A DNA stretch of 64,000 nt from [Actinomadura] parvosata subsp. kistnae (lineage in GTDB: Bacteria > Actinomycetota > Actinomycetes > Streptosporangiales > Streptosporangiaceae), in assembly GCF_900323885.1 (NCBI RefSeq), contig NZ_OOHJ01000011.1, positions 124,001 through 188,000 on the forward strand, written 5' to 3'. A model generated the notes under the pieces. That model was not told the origin of the DNA. It did no database searches and saw nothing but the letters and a program-made list of their open reading frames with translations. The first letter of the stretch is position 1. Every line of letters starts with the position of its first letter. Positions 26,662-35,538 of this stretch are shown in pieces. Both the position numbers and the translations under genes were made by a program.

Positions 26662-27594
26662 ATGCGACCGGCCCAGACCGACGAGCTCGCCGACCCGGAG
26701 CTGACCGCGTTCGTCGAGGCGGCCCGCGCCCCCGGGCCGTCGGTGCGGGAGCTGGGCGCGGCGGCGGTGCGGCGCGCCCAGCGCGAGCGGGTGATGGCGC
26801 GGCCGCGCGGGCCGGAGCTCGCCGAGGTGTCCGATCGGGACGCCGCGGGTGTTCCCGTGCGCGTCTACCGGCCCGGCTCCGTGCGGCGCGGGACGGTCGT
26901 GTACGCCCATGGCGGGATGTGGACGATCGGCGACCTCGACTCCCACGACCGGGTCTGCCGCCGCCTGGCCGCCACCACGGGCGCGACCGTGGTGGCCGTC
27001 GACTACCGTCGCGCCCCGGAACACCCGTGGCCGGCTGCGGTGGACGACGTCCTCACCGCGATCACCTGGGCCTCCGAAGACGGCGACGCGGGTGGCGGGC
27101 CGCTGGTCGTCATGGGGGACAGCGCCGGCGGTCACCTGGTCGCGCTGGCCTGCCTGCGCCTCCGCGACGCGGGCGGCCCGATGCCCGGCGCGCAGGTGCT
27201 GGTCTGCCCCAACACCGACCTGACCCTGTCCCTGCCGAGCACCCGCACCCTGGCCACCGGCTGGGGCCTGGACGTGGACGACGTGGCCTGGGGTGTCGAG
27301 GGCTGGGTGCCCGATCCGGGCATGCGGGCGCGGCCTGATGTGAGCCCGCTGTTCGCGCAGGTCGGCGGGCTGCCGAGGGCTGTCGTCGTGACGGCCGAGT
27401 ACGACCCGCTGCGGGACGAGGGCGACGCGTACGCGGCCCGGCTGGTGGAGGCGGGCGTCCCGGTCACGCACCGCCGCGAGCCCGGGATGGTGCACGGGTT
27501 CCTCACCCTGGACACGGTGTCGCCCGCCGCGGCAGCGGCAGGTGAACGCGTGTTCGCCGACGTCGCCGCGCTGATGGAAAGCCCCGTGGTCTAG
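26662..27594 (+). CDS. Alpha/beta hydrolase, hormone-sensitive-lipase (HSL) type
   Basis: A 310-aa esterase of the HSL family. The oxyanion motif is YAHGGMWTIGD, the nucleophile elbow is MGDSAGGHLV, the acid lies in AEYDPLRDEGD and the histidine in GMVHGFLTL. Length and motif order are normal for the family, whose members hydrolyse short acyl esters. ATG 26662 follows GAGGGGGA. Its stop region is copied twice downstream toward the convergent acyl-CoA ligase gene. Confidence 0.92.
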   Translation: MRPAQTDELADPELTAFVEAARAPGPSVRELGAAAVRRAQRERVMARPRGPELAEVSDRDAAGVPVRVYRPGSVRRGTVVYAHGGMWTIGDLDSHDRVCRRLAATTGATVVAVDYRRAPEHPWPAAVDDVLTAITWASEDGDAGGGPLVVMGDSAGGHLVALACLRLRDAGGPMPGAQVLVCPNTDLTLSLPSTRTLATGWGLDVDDVAWGVEGWVPDPGMRARPDVSPLFAQVGGLPRAVVVTAEYDPLRDEGDAYAARLVEAGVPVTHRREPGMVHGFLTLDTVSPAAAAAGERVFADVAALMESPVV

Positions 27595-27650
27595 GAGGAA
27601 GCCCTGTGGTCCAGGAGGGCCGGGGCCAGTCCTGTAGGTCTAGGAGGGGC
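27581..27650. repeat. Stop-codon unit repeated three times between convergent genes
   Basis: GCCCCGTGGTCTAGGAGG (27581-), GCCCTGTGGTCCAGGAGG (27601-) and GTCCTGTAGGTCTAGGAGG (27629-) are copies of one unit. The first contains the esterase stop codon and the last the ligase stop codon (27640-27642 on the minus strand). Confidence 0.85.
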
Positions 27651-29292
27651 GGCCGAGGCGGGCGCGGTCCACCTTGCCGGTCTGGTTGCGCGGCACCGAC
27701 GGCACGAACTCGACGTCGCGCGGCACCTTGAACCCGGCCAGCTCCTCCTTGACCGCCCGCCGCAGATCGTCGGCCGACAGCCGGGCCCCTTCGGCCGTCA
27801 CCACGTACGCGGCCAGCCGCTGCCCGTACTCGTCGTCCGGCACCCCCATGACCGCCACGTCGGCCACGCCCGGCACGCGGGCCAGGACGTTCTCCACCTC
27901 CTGCGGGAACACGTTCTCGCCGCCGGAGACGATCATGTCGTCGTCGCGCCCGTCGATGAACAGCAGGCCGCGCTCGTCGCGGTGGCCGAGGTCGCCGGTG
28001 GGCAGCAGCCCGTCCTGCCCGGCGCCGGCACCGAAGGTGAGGCCGCCGCCGACGAGCACCCGCCCCACCTGCCCGGCCGGCTGCTCGTGATCGCCGGCGC
28101 CGGCGATGCGCACGGTGGCGCCGCGCGGGGGCCGGCCGACGGTGTCGGGCGCGGTACGGAGGTCGGCGGGCGTGGCCAGGGCCGCCCAGCCCGCCTCGGT
28201 GGAGCCGTAGAGGTTGTAGAGGACGTCCCCGTAGGCGTCCATGAACGCGGTGGCCAGGTCGGGCCGCAGCGCCGAGCCGCCGGAGAGCACCACCCGCAGG
28301 TGCGGCAGCGGCCGGGGCGGGCGGGCCAGGAGGCGTTTCAGCATCACCGGGACGGCGATCAGCGCGCCGGCGCGGTGCCGGTCGAGGGCGTCGAGCACGG
28401 CCTCGGGGTCGAAGCGGCGCATGAGCACGACGGGGCAGCCGAGCACGAGCGCGACCGCGTACCAGAGCAGCCCGAGCCCGTGGAACAGCGGCGGGGCGAT
28501 GAGCATCGGCTCCCCGCCGCGCACCGGCACGGTGGCCAGCATCGACAGGAACGGCTCGGCCATGGCGGTCAGGGACAGCCGCCGCGGCGCGCCCTTGGGG
28601 GCGCCGGTGGTGCCGGAGGTGAGCAGCACGAGCCGCCCGGGCCGCCGCGGCACCGGCACCCCATCGGACCGCGAGCCCCCGCCCGAGCTCGCACCTGAGC
28701 CCGCGCTCACACCTGAGCCCCCACCTGAGCGCGCGCTCACACCTGAGCCCCCACCTGAGCCCGCCCCGCCGGAGCCCTCCTTGATCAGCGCGTCCAGGTC
28801 GCCGGCTCGCAGGCCGTCGAAGTCCACGCGGGGCAGCCCGGGGTCGGCGATGAGGGCGTGCACGCCCTCGCGCCGCAGCACGTCCCGAAGCTGCGGCCCC
28901 GCCAGGCCCGTGTTGAGGAGCAGCAGGTCGGCGCCCAGCCGGGACACGGCCGCGATCGCCTCGGCGAAGCCGCGGTCGTTGGGCCACATGACGGCCACCG
29001 TCGTGCCCGGCCCCACCCCGAGCCGCCGGTGCAGGCCCGCCGCGAGCGCCGCCGCCCGGGCGTCGAGCTGGGCGAACGTGAGCGTGCCCGCCTCGTCGAT
29101 GATCGCCGGCCGGTCGGGCCAGCGTGCCGCCGCGACGGCCAGCCCGGTGGCGGGGGTGAGGTGGAAGTGCCGGTACGCCTCCACCATGCGGGCGAGCGCG
29201 GCGGGATGGACCGGGCCCAACAGCCCGTTGCGGACGAGCGCGGCGGCGGTCTCGAGCCCGAAGCCGCCCAAGTCGGCCAGCCTTCCGATCAT
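27640..29292 (-). CDS. AMP-forming acyl-CoA synthetase
   Basis: A 550-aa member of the ANL superfamily that would activate a carboxylic acid as an adenylate and pass it to CoA. The phosphate loop is LLTSGTTGAPKGA, later motifs are YNLYGSTEAGWA and LPTGDLGHRDERGLLFIDGRDDD, and the C-terminal lysine is in NQTGKVDRARL. Start ATG 29292 (MIGRLADLGGFGLE). Before the P-loop there is a Ser/Gly-rich insertion of about 40 residues produced partly by a 30-bp duplication (28702 and 28732). It lies downstream of the amine-oxidase/ABC operon on the same strand, separated by a 43-bp repeat array, so cotranscription is uncertain. Confidence 0.9.
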   Translation of the reverse strand: MIGRLADLGGFGLETAAALVRNGLLGPVHPAALARMVEAYRHFHLTPATGLAVAAARWPDRPAIIDEAGTLTFAQLDARAAALAAGLHRRLGVGPGTTVAVMWPNDRGFAEAIAAVSRLGADLLLLNTGLAGPQLRDVLRREGVHALIADPGLPRVDFDGLRAGDLDALIKEGSGGAGSGGGSGVSARSGGGSGVSAGSGASSGGGSRSDGVPVPRRPGRLVLLTSGTTGAPKGAPRRLSLTAMAEPFLSMLATVPVRGGEPMLIAPPLFHGLGLLWYAVALVLGCPVVLMRRFDPEAVLDALDRHRAGALIAVPVMLKRLLARPPRPLPHLRVVLSGGSALRPDLATAFMDAYGDVLYNLYGSTEAGWAALATPADLRTAPDTVGRPPRGATVRIAGAGDHEQPAGQVGRVLVGGGLTFGAGAGQDGLLPTGDLGHRDERGLLFIDGRDDDMIVSGGENVFPQEVENVLARVPGVADVAVMGVPDDEYGQRLAAYVVTAEGARLSADDLRRAVKEELAGFKVPRDVEFVPSVPRNQTGKVDRARLGRPS

Positions 29293-29343
29293 CAGCGCAC
29301 CAGGCCTTTCCAGAGGACGGGGAGGAGGTACGCGTACCCGCCG

Positions 29344-29472
29344 GGACCGCGAAGGAACCCCCAGCGCCCGCACGGCGCCACTGCCCGGACCGCGAAAGAA
29401 CCCTCAGCGCCCACACGGCCTCGCTGCCCGGACCGCGACAAAAGCCTCAGCGCCCGCACGGTGTCACTGCTG
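29344..29472. repeat. 43-bp tandem array, three copies
   Basis: GGACCGCGA-type units start at 29344, 29387 and 29430, a 43-bp period. The last runs into the stop region of the FAD oxidoreductase gene (stop at 29464-29466). The 171-bp gap between the two same-strand genes is almost all repeat. Confidence 0.85.
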
Positions 29473-30606
29473 GCCGGGGCGGCGTGCCGGGGTCGGGGCC
29501 GGGCCGGCGGTGCCGTCGGTGAAGCGGGCCGGCCGGAAGGGCGCCAGCAGCGCCGACTCCTGCCCGAACACCTCCCCCGCGACCTCCTCCATGAGCAGCG
29601 GCGCCAGCGTGACCCCGCTGTGCGTGGCCACCGTGTAGACGCGCCGCTCCGCGTCGGCGAACCCGGCGACGGTGAGCCCGTCACCGGGCATGGCCCGCTG
29701 CCCGACCACGGCCCGCTCGACGGCGGCGCCTTCGGTGGCGCGCAGCACGCCGGGCAGCAGCGCCAGCATCTCGGCCAGCACCGGCTCGGGCACCGGCGCG
29801 GCGGGGTCGGCGAGGCCGTCCAGGGGCAGGGACTGCAGCAGCAGCCGGCCGCCGCCGTCCGGGCGCAGGTTGAGCGCGGCGGTGGTGAGGACGCGGGACA
29901 ACCGGGCGGGCACCGGCGTGGTGGTGACGAGGAAGCCGTTGGTGACGGTGCCGGACACGGCGGGGTCCAGCATGGGCACGGTCAGCCCGGCCAGGGCGGC
30001 GACGTGCTGGGTCCAGCGGCCGGCGCAGGTGACGACGAGGTCGCCGGCGAACGTGCGGCCGTCGGCCACGCTCACCTTCGCCCCGGACGCGGAGATCTCG
30101 ATCGCGCTGACCTCGGCGCCGCACTCGACGGTGGCGCCGAGGTCGCGGGCCTCGCCGAGCAGGCGGCCGAGCAGGCGCAGCGGCTGGACGTAGCCCTCGC
30201 CGGGGAAGAACACGTACGCGGTGCCGGGCGGCGGCGGCACGAGGTCGGGCTCCAGGGCGAGGGCGCGGCGGGCGGTGACGCGCTCGACCGGGTAGCCCAT
30301 GCCGAGCAGCCGGGTGACGCGGGCCTCCAGGAGCTGCTTGTGCTCGTCGGTGACGGCGCATTCGAGGTTCCCGGTGGGGAAGAACCAGTCGCCGGGGAAC
30401 TGGTGGTGGGCCCAGACGGCGGCGTGGTTGAGGTCGTAGTACGCCTGGGGCGTCTTGTTGTTGGCGTTGACCCACGCGACCGAGGTGGAGCTGGTGCCCG
30501 CTCCCGGGGTGCGCGCCTCCAGCACGGTGACCTGGGCGCCGCGCCGGGTGAGACCGGCCGCGACGGCGGCTCCGACGACCCCCGCGCCGATGACGACGAC
30601 TCGCAC
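29464..30606 (-). CDS. FAD-dependent amine/D-amino-acid oxidoreductase (DadA/DAO type)
   Basis: A 380-aa flavoprotein. The dinucleotide motif MRVVVIGAGVVGAAVAAGLTRRGAQVTVLEA starts at the first residue, and TSVAWVNANNKTPQAYYDLN and a C-terminal MPGDGLTVAGFADAERRVYTVATHSGVTLAPLL complete the DAO fold. It would oxidise an amine or imino/amino acid, probably the substrate imported by the ABC system whose permease gene ends two bases upstream of its start. No signal peptide, so it is cytosolic. Confidence 0.9.
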   Translation of the reverse strand: MRVVVIGAGVVGAAVAAGLTRRGAQVTVLEARTPGAGTSSTSVAWVNANNKTPQAYYDLNHAAVWAHHQFPGDWFFPTGNLECAVTDEHKQLLEARVTRLLGMGYPVERVTARRALALEPDLVPPPPGTAYVFFPGEGYVQPLRLLGRLLGEARDLGATVECGAEVSAIEISASGAKVSVADGRTFAGDLVVTCAGRWTQHVAALAGLTVPMLDPAVSGTVTNGFLVTTTPVPARLSRVLTTAALNLRPDGGGRLLLQSLPLDGLADPAAPVPEPVLAEMLALLPGVLRATEGAAVERAVVGQRAMPGDGLTVAGFADAERRVYTVATHSGVTLAPLLMEEVAGEVFGQESALLAPFRPARFTDGTAGPAPTPARRPGQQ

Positions 30607-30607
30607 G

Positions 30608-31417
30608 CTAGCTCCTTTCCTGGGTGTCGGCGCCGAACAGCTTGGCCACGCCGACGAAACGTTCGATGACGACGACGGCGATCACGGCGAACAGCACCAT
30701 GAGGGTGCCGATGGCGGTGACGGTCGGGTCGTAGTCGTACTGCATGTAGTTGAAGATCCGTACGGGCAGCGTCTGCAGGTCGGTGGTGACGACGAACAGG
30801 GCGACCGTCAGGTCGTCGAAGGAGGTGATGAAGGCGAAGAACGCGCCGCCGATCAGCGCCCCGCGCACGGCGGGCAGCGTGACGTGCCAGAACACCAGGA
30901 ACGGCGGGGCGCCCAGCCCGGCGGCGGCCTTCTCGGCCGACCGGTCGAGCCCGGACAGCCCGGCCAGGACGAGCCGCACCGCGTACGGGACGGTCAGCAC
31001 GAGGTGCGCGAGCAGCAGCGTGAACGGGCTGGAGGCCAGCCCCATCTGGGCGAACCACTGCAGCAGCCCGATGCCGAGCACGATCGTGGGCACCGCGAAC
31101 GCGCTGGACAGCACCGCCTCCAGCGCGGCCCGGCCGGGGAAGCGGTGGCGGTGGATGGCCAGCCCGCCGGCCAGCCCCACCACGGCCGACAGGGCCGCCG
31201 CGGCCAGCGCCACGCCGGCGCTGAGCGCGAACGACGACAGGAACTCGGGCTTGGCCAGCACCTCGCCGTACCAGCGCAGGGTGAGGCCCTGCGGCGGGAA
31301 CGTCACGTAGGAGGTGGCGGTCAGCGAGGAGGCGACGGTGACGGCGACGGGCGCGATGAGGAACAGCCCGACCAGCGTCGCGAACGCCGCCCCGAGCAGC
31401 CGGGTCAGGCGGGTCAT
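30608..31417 (-). CDS. ABC importer permease, PotC-like
   Basis: A 269-aa permease with about six membrane segments and the EAA-type loop AEKAAAGLGAPPFLVFWHVTLPAVRGALIGG, typical of the spermidine/putrescine-type importer family. Its start overlaps the PotB-like gene by four bases. It is part of the GntR-associated operon (two binding proteins, ATPase, two permeases, oxidase). Confidence 0.92.
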   Translation of the reverse strand: MTRLTRLLGAAFATLVGLFLIAPVAVTVASSLTATSYVTFPPQGLTLRWYGEVLAKPEFLSSFALSAGVALAAAALSAVVGLAGGLAIHRHRFPGRAALEAVLSSAFAVPTIVLGIGLLQWFAQMGLASSPFTLLLAHLVLTVPYAVRLVLAGLSGLDRSAEKAAAGLGAPPFLVFWHVTLPAVRGALIGGAFFAFITSFDDLTVALFVVTTDLQTLPVRIFNYMQYDYDPTVTAIGTLMVLFAVIAVVVIERFVGVAKLFGADTQERS

Positions 31418-32289
31418 CCGAACACCACCTCCCCGTTGCCGCGCCGCAGCAGCCGCGAGTAGCCGAGCAGCAGCCCGGTCGTGACGACCACGAGCACGAA
31501 CCCGATCGCGGCCGCGTACGGCCAGTCGAGCGTGGTGGTGGCCTGCGTGTAGACGAAGTACGGCATGAGCTTGACCTTCGGCCCGCCGAGGATCGCCGGG
31601 GTGACGAAGCTGGAGGCGGTCAGGCTGAACACGATCATCGCGCCGGCGAGCATGCCGGGCGCCGACAGCGGCAGCGTGATGCGCCAGAAGCAGGTCCAGC
31701 CGGACGCGCCGAGCCCCTTGGCGGCCGGGACGAGCGTCGGGTCGATCCGGTCGAGGCTGCCCATGAGCGGCAGCACCATGTAGGCGAGCATGACGTGCAC
31801 CATGCCGATCAGCACGGCCGTGTCGTTGTAGAGCAGTTGCGGCGGGGTGAGCCCGAGCGCCTGGAAGGCGGAGGCGACCGGCCCGTTGGGGCCGAGCACG
31901 ACGAGCCACCCGTAGGCGCGGATGACCATGCTGATGAGCAGCGGCGACAGCAGGAGCAGCGCCAGCCGGTTGCGGACGCGGGGTGAGCGGGCGCGCATGT
32001 AGAGCGCGAACGGGTAGCCGACGAGCAGGCAGCCGGCCGTGGTCAGGGCGGCGACCTTGAGCGTGTTCCACAGCACGTCGCGGTAGAAGGGGTCGCCGAG
32101 GAAGCGTGCGTAGTTGCCGAGCGTGAACGCGCCGGTCTGCGTCCTGAAGCTGTTGGCCACCAGCGTGAACAGCGGCGCCACGAACAGCGCCGCGAAGATC
32201 ACGATGGCGGGCAGCGCCAGCAGCAGGCCGGTGCGCCAGCGGGGGCGGCTCAGGCGCGCGCCGCCAGCGAGGCGTCCGACGGCCGCCAT
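31414..32289 (-). CDS. ABC importer permease, PotB-like
   Basis: A 291-aa permease of the same importer, with about six membrane segments and the loop VPAAKGLGASGWTCFWRITLPLSAPGMLAG. It pairs with the PotC-like subunit. The N-terminal 40 bases overlap the end of the ATPase gene, implying coupled translation. An in-frame later start is possible, but the N-terminus shown (MAAVGRLAGGARLSRPRWRTG) is plausible. Confidence 0.92.
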   Translation of the reverse strand: MAAVGRLAGGARLSRPRWRTGLLLALPAIVIFAALFVAPLFTLVANSFRTQTGAFTLGNYARFLGDPFYRDVLWNTLKVAALTTAGCLLVGYPFALYMRARSPRVRNRLALLLLSPLLISMVIRAYGWLVVLGPNGPVASAFQALGLTPPQLLYNDTAVLIGMVHVMLAYMVLPLMGSLDRIDPTLVPAAKGLGASGWTCFWRITLPLSAPGMLAGAMIVFSLTASSFVTPAILGGPKVKLMPYFVYTQATTTLDWPYAAAIGFVLVVVTTGLLLGYSRLLRRGNGEVVFG

Positions 32290-33326
32290 GTGCAGGTCAC
32301 CTCCTCCCCTTCCTGCGGCACGGCGGCGTCGTACGGCAGCGCCGCCGTCACCTCGCCGGCCGGGGTGGCGACCACGCAGCGGATGCGCGAGCCGAGGAAG
32401 CGGGTCTCGCGGACGGTGCCGCGCAGCCCGTCCCCGTCGTGGCCGACGCGCACGACCTCAGGCCGCACGTACACGCGCACGGCGGCGCCCTTGGCGGGCG
32501 GCTCCCCGGCGGGGGTGGCGGCCACGGTGCGCCCGGCGATCTCGCAGGCGCCGCCGCCGAGCGCGGTGCCGTCGAGGGCGTTGACCTCGCCGATGAACTG
32601 GGCGACGAAGTCGGTGGCGGGCCGCAGGTAGATCTCCTGGGGCCGGTCGAGCTGGTGGATGACGCCGCCGGCCATGACGGCGATCCGGTCGGAGACGGCC
32701 AGCGCCTCCTCCTGGTCGTGGGTGACGAGGATGGCGGTGGTGCCGATGCGCCGCTGCAGCGCGGCGACCTCGTCGCGCAGCCGGACGCGGAGCTGGGCGT
32801 CGAGGTTGGAGAACGGCTCGTCGAGCAGCAGCAGGTCGGGCTGGATGACCAGGGCTCTGGCCAGGGCGGCGCGCTGCTGCTGGCCGCCGGACAGCTGGCG
32901 CGGGTGCCGCCCGGCCATGCCGTCGAGGCCGACCAGCTCCAGCATGTCGGCGACCCGGCGCCGGCGTTCTGCGGCGCCGACCTTGCGCATGCGCAGCCCG
33001 AACGCGACGTTGTCGGCGATCGTCAGGTGCGGGAACAGGGCGTAGGACTGGAAGACCATGCCCATGGAGCGGCGGTGCGGTGGCACGGTGGTGATGTCGC
33101 GGCCGTCCACCTCGATGAGCCCGCCGTCGGCGGCGAGGTGGCCGGCGATCATGTTCAGGGTCGTGGTCTTGCCGCAGCCGGACGGGCCGAGCAGGGTGAG
33201 GAACTCGCCGGGCTCGGTCTCCAGGTCGACGGCGGAGACGACCTCCTTGCCGCCGAGCACCTTGCGCACGCCGCTCAGGCGCAGCCGGCCGCGCCGCACC
33301 TCGGTGCTCGCGGGGGCGTCCGTCAT
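32250..33326 (-). CDS. ABC importer ATPase, PotA-like
   Basis: A 358-aa ATPase of the polyamine-type importers. Walker A is GPSGCGKTTT, Q-loop FQSYALFPH, signature RQLSGGQQQRAALA, Walker B LLLLDEPFSNLDA, switch VTHDQEE, and a C-terminal TOBE domain (about 270-350). ATG 33326 is used; an upstream in-frame GTG at 33335 overlaps the binding-protein stop. It energises the PotB/PotC-like permeases. Confidence 0.93.
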   Translation of the reverse strand: MTDAPASTEVRRGRLRLSGVRKVLGGKEVVSAVDLETEPGEFLTLLGPSGCGKTTTLNMIAGHLAADGGLIEVDGRDITTVPPHRRSMGMVFQSYALFPHLTIADNVAFGLRMRKVGAAERRRRVADMLELVGLDGMAGRHPRQLSGGQQQRAALARALVIQPDLLLLDEPFSNLDAQLRVRLRDEVAALQRRIGTTAILVTHDQEEALAVSDRIAVMAGGVIHQLDRPQEIYLRPATDFVAQFIGEVNALDGTALGGGACEIAGRTVAATPAGEPPAKGAAVRVYVRPEVVRVGHDGDGLRGTVRETRFLGSRIRCVVATPAGEVTAALPYDAAVPQEGEEVTCTWRPSDASLAARA

Positions 33327-33331
33327 GGTGG

Positions 33332-34363
33332 TCACTGCTCCACTTCCTTCGTCCACCGGTCGGTCCAGGCGGCGCGGTTGCCGTTGACGTCCTTCCAGTC
33401 CAGCGGGGTCATCGCGGCGGCCTGCTCGGGGCCGACGACCCGCTTGGCCAGGGCCGCGTCGAGGGTGGCGTCGGTGACGGTGGGCCCGTCGTACCCCTCG
33501 GCGGCGAGCTTGCGCTGGATGGCCGGCTCCAGCAGGGCGTTGACGAACTTCTGCGCCAAGGCGGCGTGTGGCGACTTGCTGACGACGTTCGCGGTGGCCA
33601 GCAGCGGGATGGCGCCCTTCTCGGGGTAGGCGAACTTGATCGGGAAGTCCTTGTCGGCGAGCGTCTCCACGCGGGAGCCGCCCCACACGGAGGCGACGGC
33701 CTGGCCCTGGAGGAAGTAGTTGGACACGTCGGCGGTGGTGTCGAAGGTGAAGGCGTTCGCGGCGACCTTCTTGATGGCGGCGAAGCCGGCCTCGACGGTG
33801 CCGCCGCTCTCGCGGGCGGCCAGCATGAGCGCGCCGACGCCGTAGGTGTTGCTGATGGACGGCAGCACGACCTTGCCCTTGAGCCTGGGGTCGGCCAGGT
33901 CCGACAGCTTCGTGGGGGCGGGCAGGTCGTGCTCGGCGTACCACTCGCTGTTGTACGCCAGCCCGGTGGCGGTCATCGCGAACCCGACGCCGACGTCCCC
34001 GGGCAGCCGGGCGACCTTCTCCACCTTGGCCAGCCGGGTGACGGCGGCCGGGTCGAGCGGGGCCAGCAGCCCCATCGCGGCGGCCTGCGCCTGCGGGCCG
34101 TCGTCGATGAGCGCGACGTCGATCTGCGGCGTGTCCCGCTGCGCCTTGAGCTTGGCGACGGTGTCGGTGGAGCTGCCGGCGATGTAGGTGACCCGGCAGC
34201 CGCACGTCTTCTCGAAGTCCGGCAGCACGGCCTGCTCGAAGGCCTCCTGGTACGAGCCGCCGTACCCGGCCACCACGAGCCTGCCCTCCTGGGCGGCCGG
34301 GCTCGGCGGGGCGCAGGCGGCCAGCCCGATGAGGGCCAGCGCCGCGGCGAGCAGCCTTGTCAT
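33332..34363 (-). CDS. ABC substrate-binding lipoprotein 1
   Basis: A 343-aa periplasmic-type binding protein anchored as a lipoprotein (LIGLAAC lipobox, Cys17). It matches PotD-like solute-binding proteins (RLVVAGYGGSYQEAFEQAV, IDVALIDDGPQ, NYFLQGQAVASVWGGSRVE). It is about 60% similar by eye to the next gene, which it overlaps by four bases. With the PotABC-like subunits it forms an importer for a small organic cation or amino-acid-like substrate; the adjacent amine oxidase suggests an amine. Confidence 0.92.
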   Translation of the reverse strand: MTRLLAAALALIGLAACAPPSPAAQEGRLVVAGYGGSYQEAFEQAVLPDFEKTCGCRVTYIAGSSTDTVAKLKAQRDTPQIDVALIDDGPQAQAAAMGLLAPLDPAAVTRLAKVEKVARLPGDVGVGFAMTATGLAYNSEWYAEHDLPAPTKLSDLADPRLKGKVVLPSISNTYGVGALMLAARESGGTVEAGFAAIKKVAANAFTFDTTADVSNYFLQGQAVASVWGGSRVETLADKDFPIKFAYPEKGAIPLLATANVVSKSPHAALAQKFVNALLEPAIQRKLAAEGYDGPTVTDATLDAALAKRVVGPEQAAAMTPLDWKDVNGNRAAWTDRWTKEVEQ

Positions 34364-35406
34364 GTGCTCTCGATCTCCTTGTTCCAGCGGTCCGTCCAGG
34401 CGGAACGGCTCTTGTTGATCGCCGCCCAGTCGAGCTTGCGCAGCTCGGCGGCCCGCTCCTGGGTGACGACCTTGGCGGCGAGCTCGGGAGGAAGCTGCAC
34501 GCCCTTGACGGCCGGGCCGTTGTAGTTGGACGCGGCCATGGCCTGCTGGGCCGACGGCTCCAGCAGCGCGTTGACGAACTTCTGGGCCAGGCCGGCGTGC
34601 GGCGCCCCCTTCACCACGCTGACGGTGGCGATCAGCGGCAGGGCCCCTTCCTCGGGGTAGACGAACGCGATCGGGAAGCCCTTCTTGGCCAGCATCTGCA
34701 CCCGGGAGTTGCCCCAGACGCTGGCGACGGCCTGGCCCTGGAGGAAGTAGTTGGACACGTCGGCGGTGGTGTCGAAGGTGACGGCGTTCGCGGCGATCCT
34801 CCTGACGCCGGCGAAGCCGGGGTCGATGCGGTGCTCGGAGCCGCCGCCGGTCCTGGCCGCGATGAGCAGCGCGCCCAGCCCGTACGTCTGCGTGATGGAC
34901 GGCATCACGAGCCTGCCCTTGAGCTTGGCGTTCTCCAGGTCGGCCAGGCGCTTGGGGGCGGGCAGGCCGTTCTTGGCGTAGTAGTCGGTGTTGTAGGCGA
35001 TGCCGGTGGCGTTGAGGGAGAAGCCGACGCCGACGTCGCCGGGCAGGCGGGCCAGGTCGATGACATGGGGCAGGTTCGTGACGGTCTTGGGGTCGAGCGG
35101 GGCCAGCAGGCCGGCCTCGACGGCCTGGTTCTGGACGCCGTCGTCGATGAGGGCGACGTCGATCTGCGGGGCCGCCCGCTGGGCCTTGAGCTTGGCGACG
35201 GTGTCGGTGGAGCTGCCGGCGATGTAGGTGACGCGGCAGGAGCAGCTCTTCTCGAAGCCGGGGATGACCGACTGCTTGAACGCCTCCTCGTACGAGCCGC
35301 CGTACCCGGCGACGACCAGCGTGTCCGGCGCGGCCGACGGGGTGGGGGCGGCGCAGGAGGTGAGGGCCAGGGCTGCGGCGGCGAGCCAGAGTGGTCGGTG
35401 GTTCAT
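34360..35406 (-). CDS. ABC substrate-binding lipoprotein 2 (tandem paralogue)
   Basis: A 348-aa paralogue of binding protein 1 and the first gene of the importer operon. It has a lipobox (ALTSC), the same N-terminal block (TLVVAGYGGSYEEAFKQ), and the same SNYFLQGQAVASVWGNSRVQ segment. Having two receptors for one permease set suggests widened substrate range. The 132-base gap upstream separates it from the GntR gene on the same strand. Confidence 0.92.
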   Translation of the reverse strand: MNHRPLWLAAAALALTSCAAPTPSAAPDTLVVAGYGGSYEEAFKQSVIPGFEKSCSCRVTYIAGSSTDTVAKLKAQRAAPQIDVALIDDGVQNQAVEAGLLAPLDPKTVTNLPHVIDLARLPGDVGVGFSLNATGIAYNTDYYAKNGLPAPKRLADLENAKLKGRLVMPSITQTYGLGALLIAARTGGGSEHRIDPGFAGVRRIAANAVTFDTTADVSNYFLQGQAVASVWGNSRVQMLAKKGFPIAFVYPEEGALPLIATVSVVKGAPHAGLAQKFVNALLEPSAQQAMAASNYNGPAVKGVQLPPELAAKVVTQERAAELRKLDWAAINKSRSAWTDRWNKEIEST

Positions 35407-35538
35407 GGCGACGTGAGTGCCGGGCCGGCGGCAGAGGGCATGATCCGCTCCTTGTTCGGGCACCTGTTCTCGTGCATGGCTGGAGGCCGTGGCGCCGGGG
35501 GCGCGACGGGTGGGGGGTCCGATCGGGGATGGGGTGGG

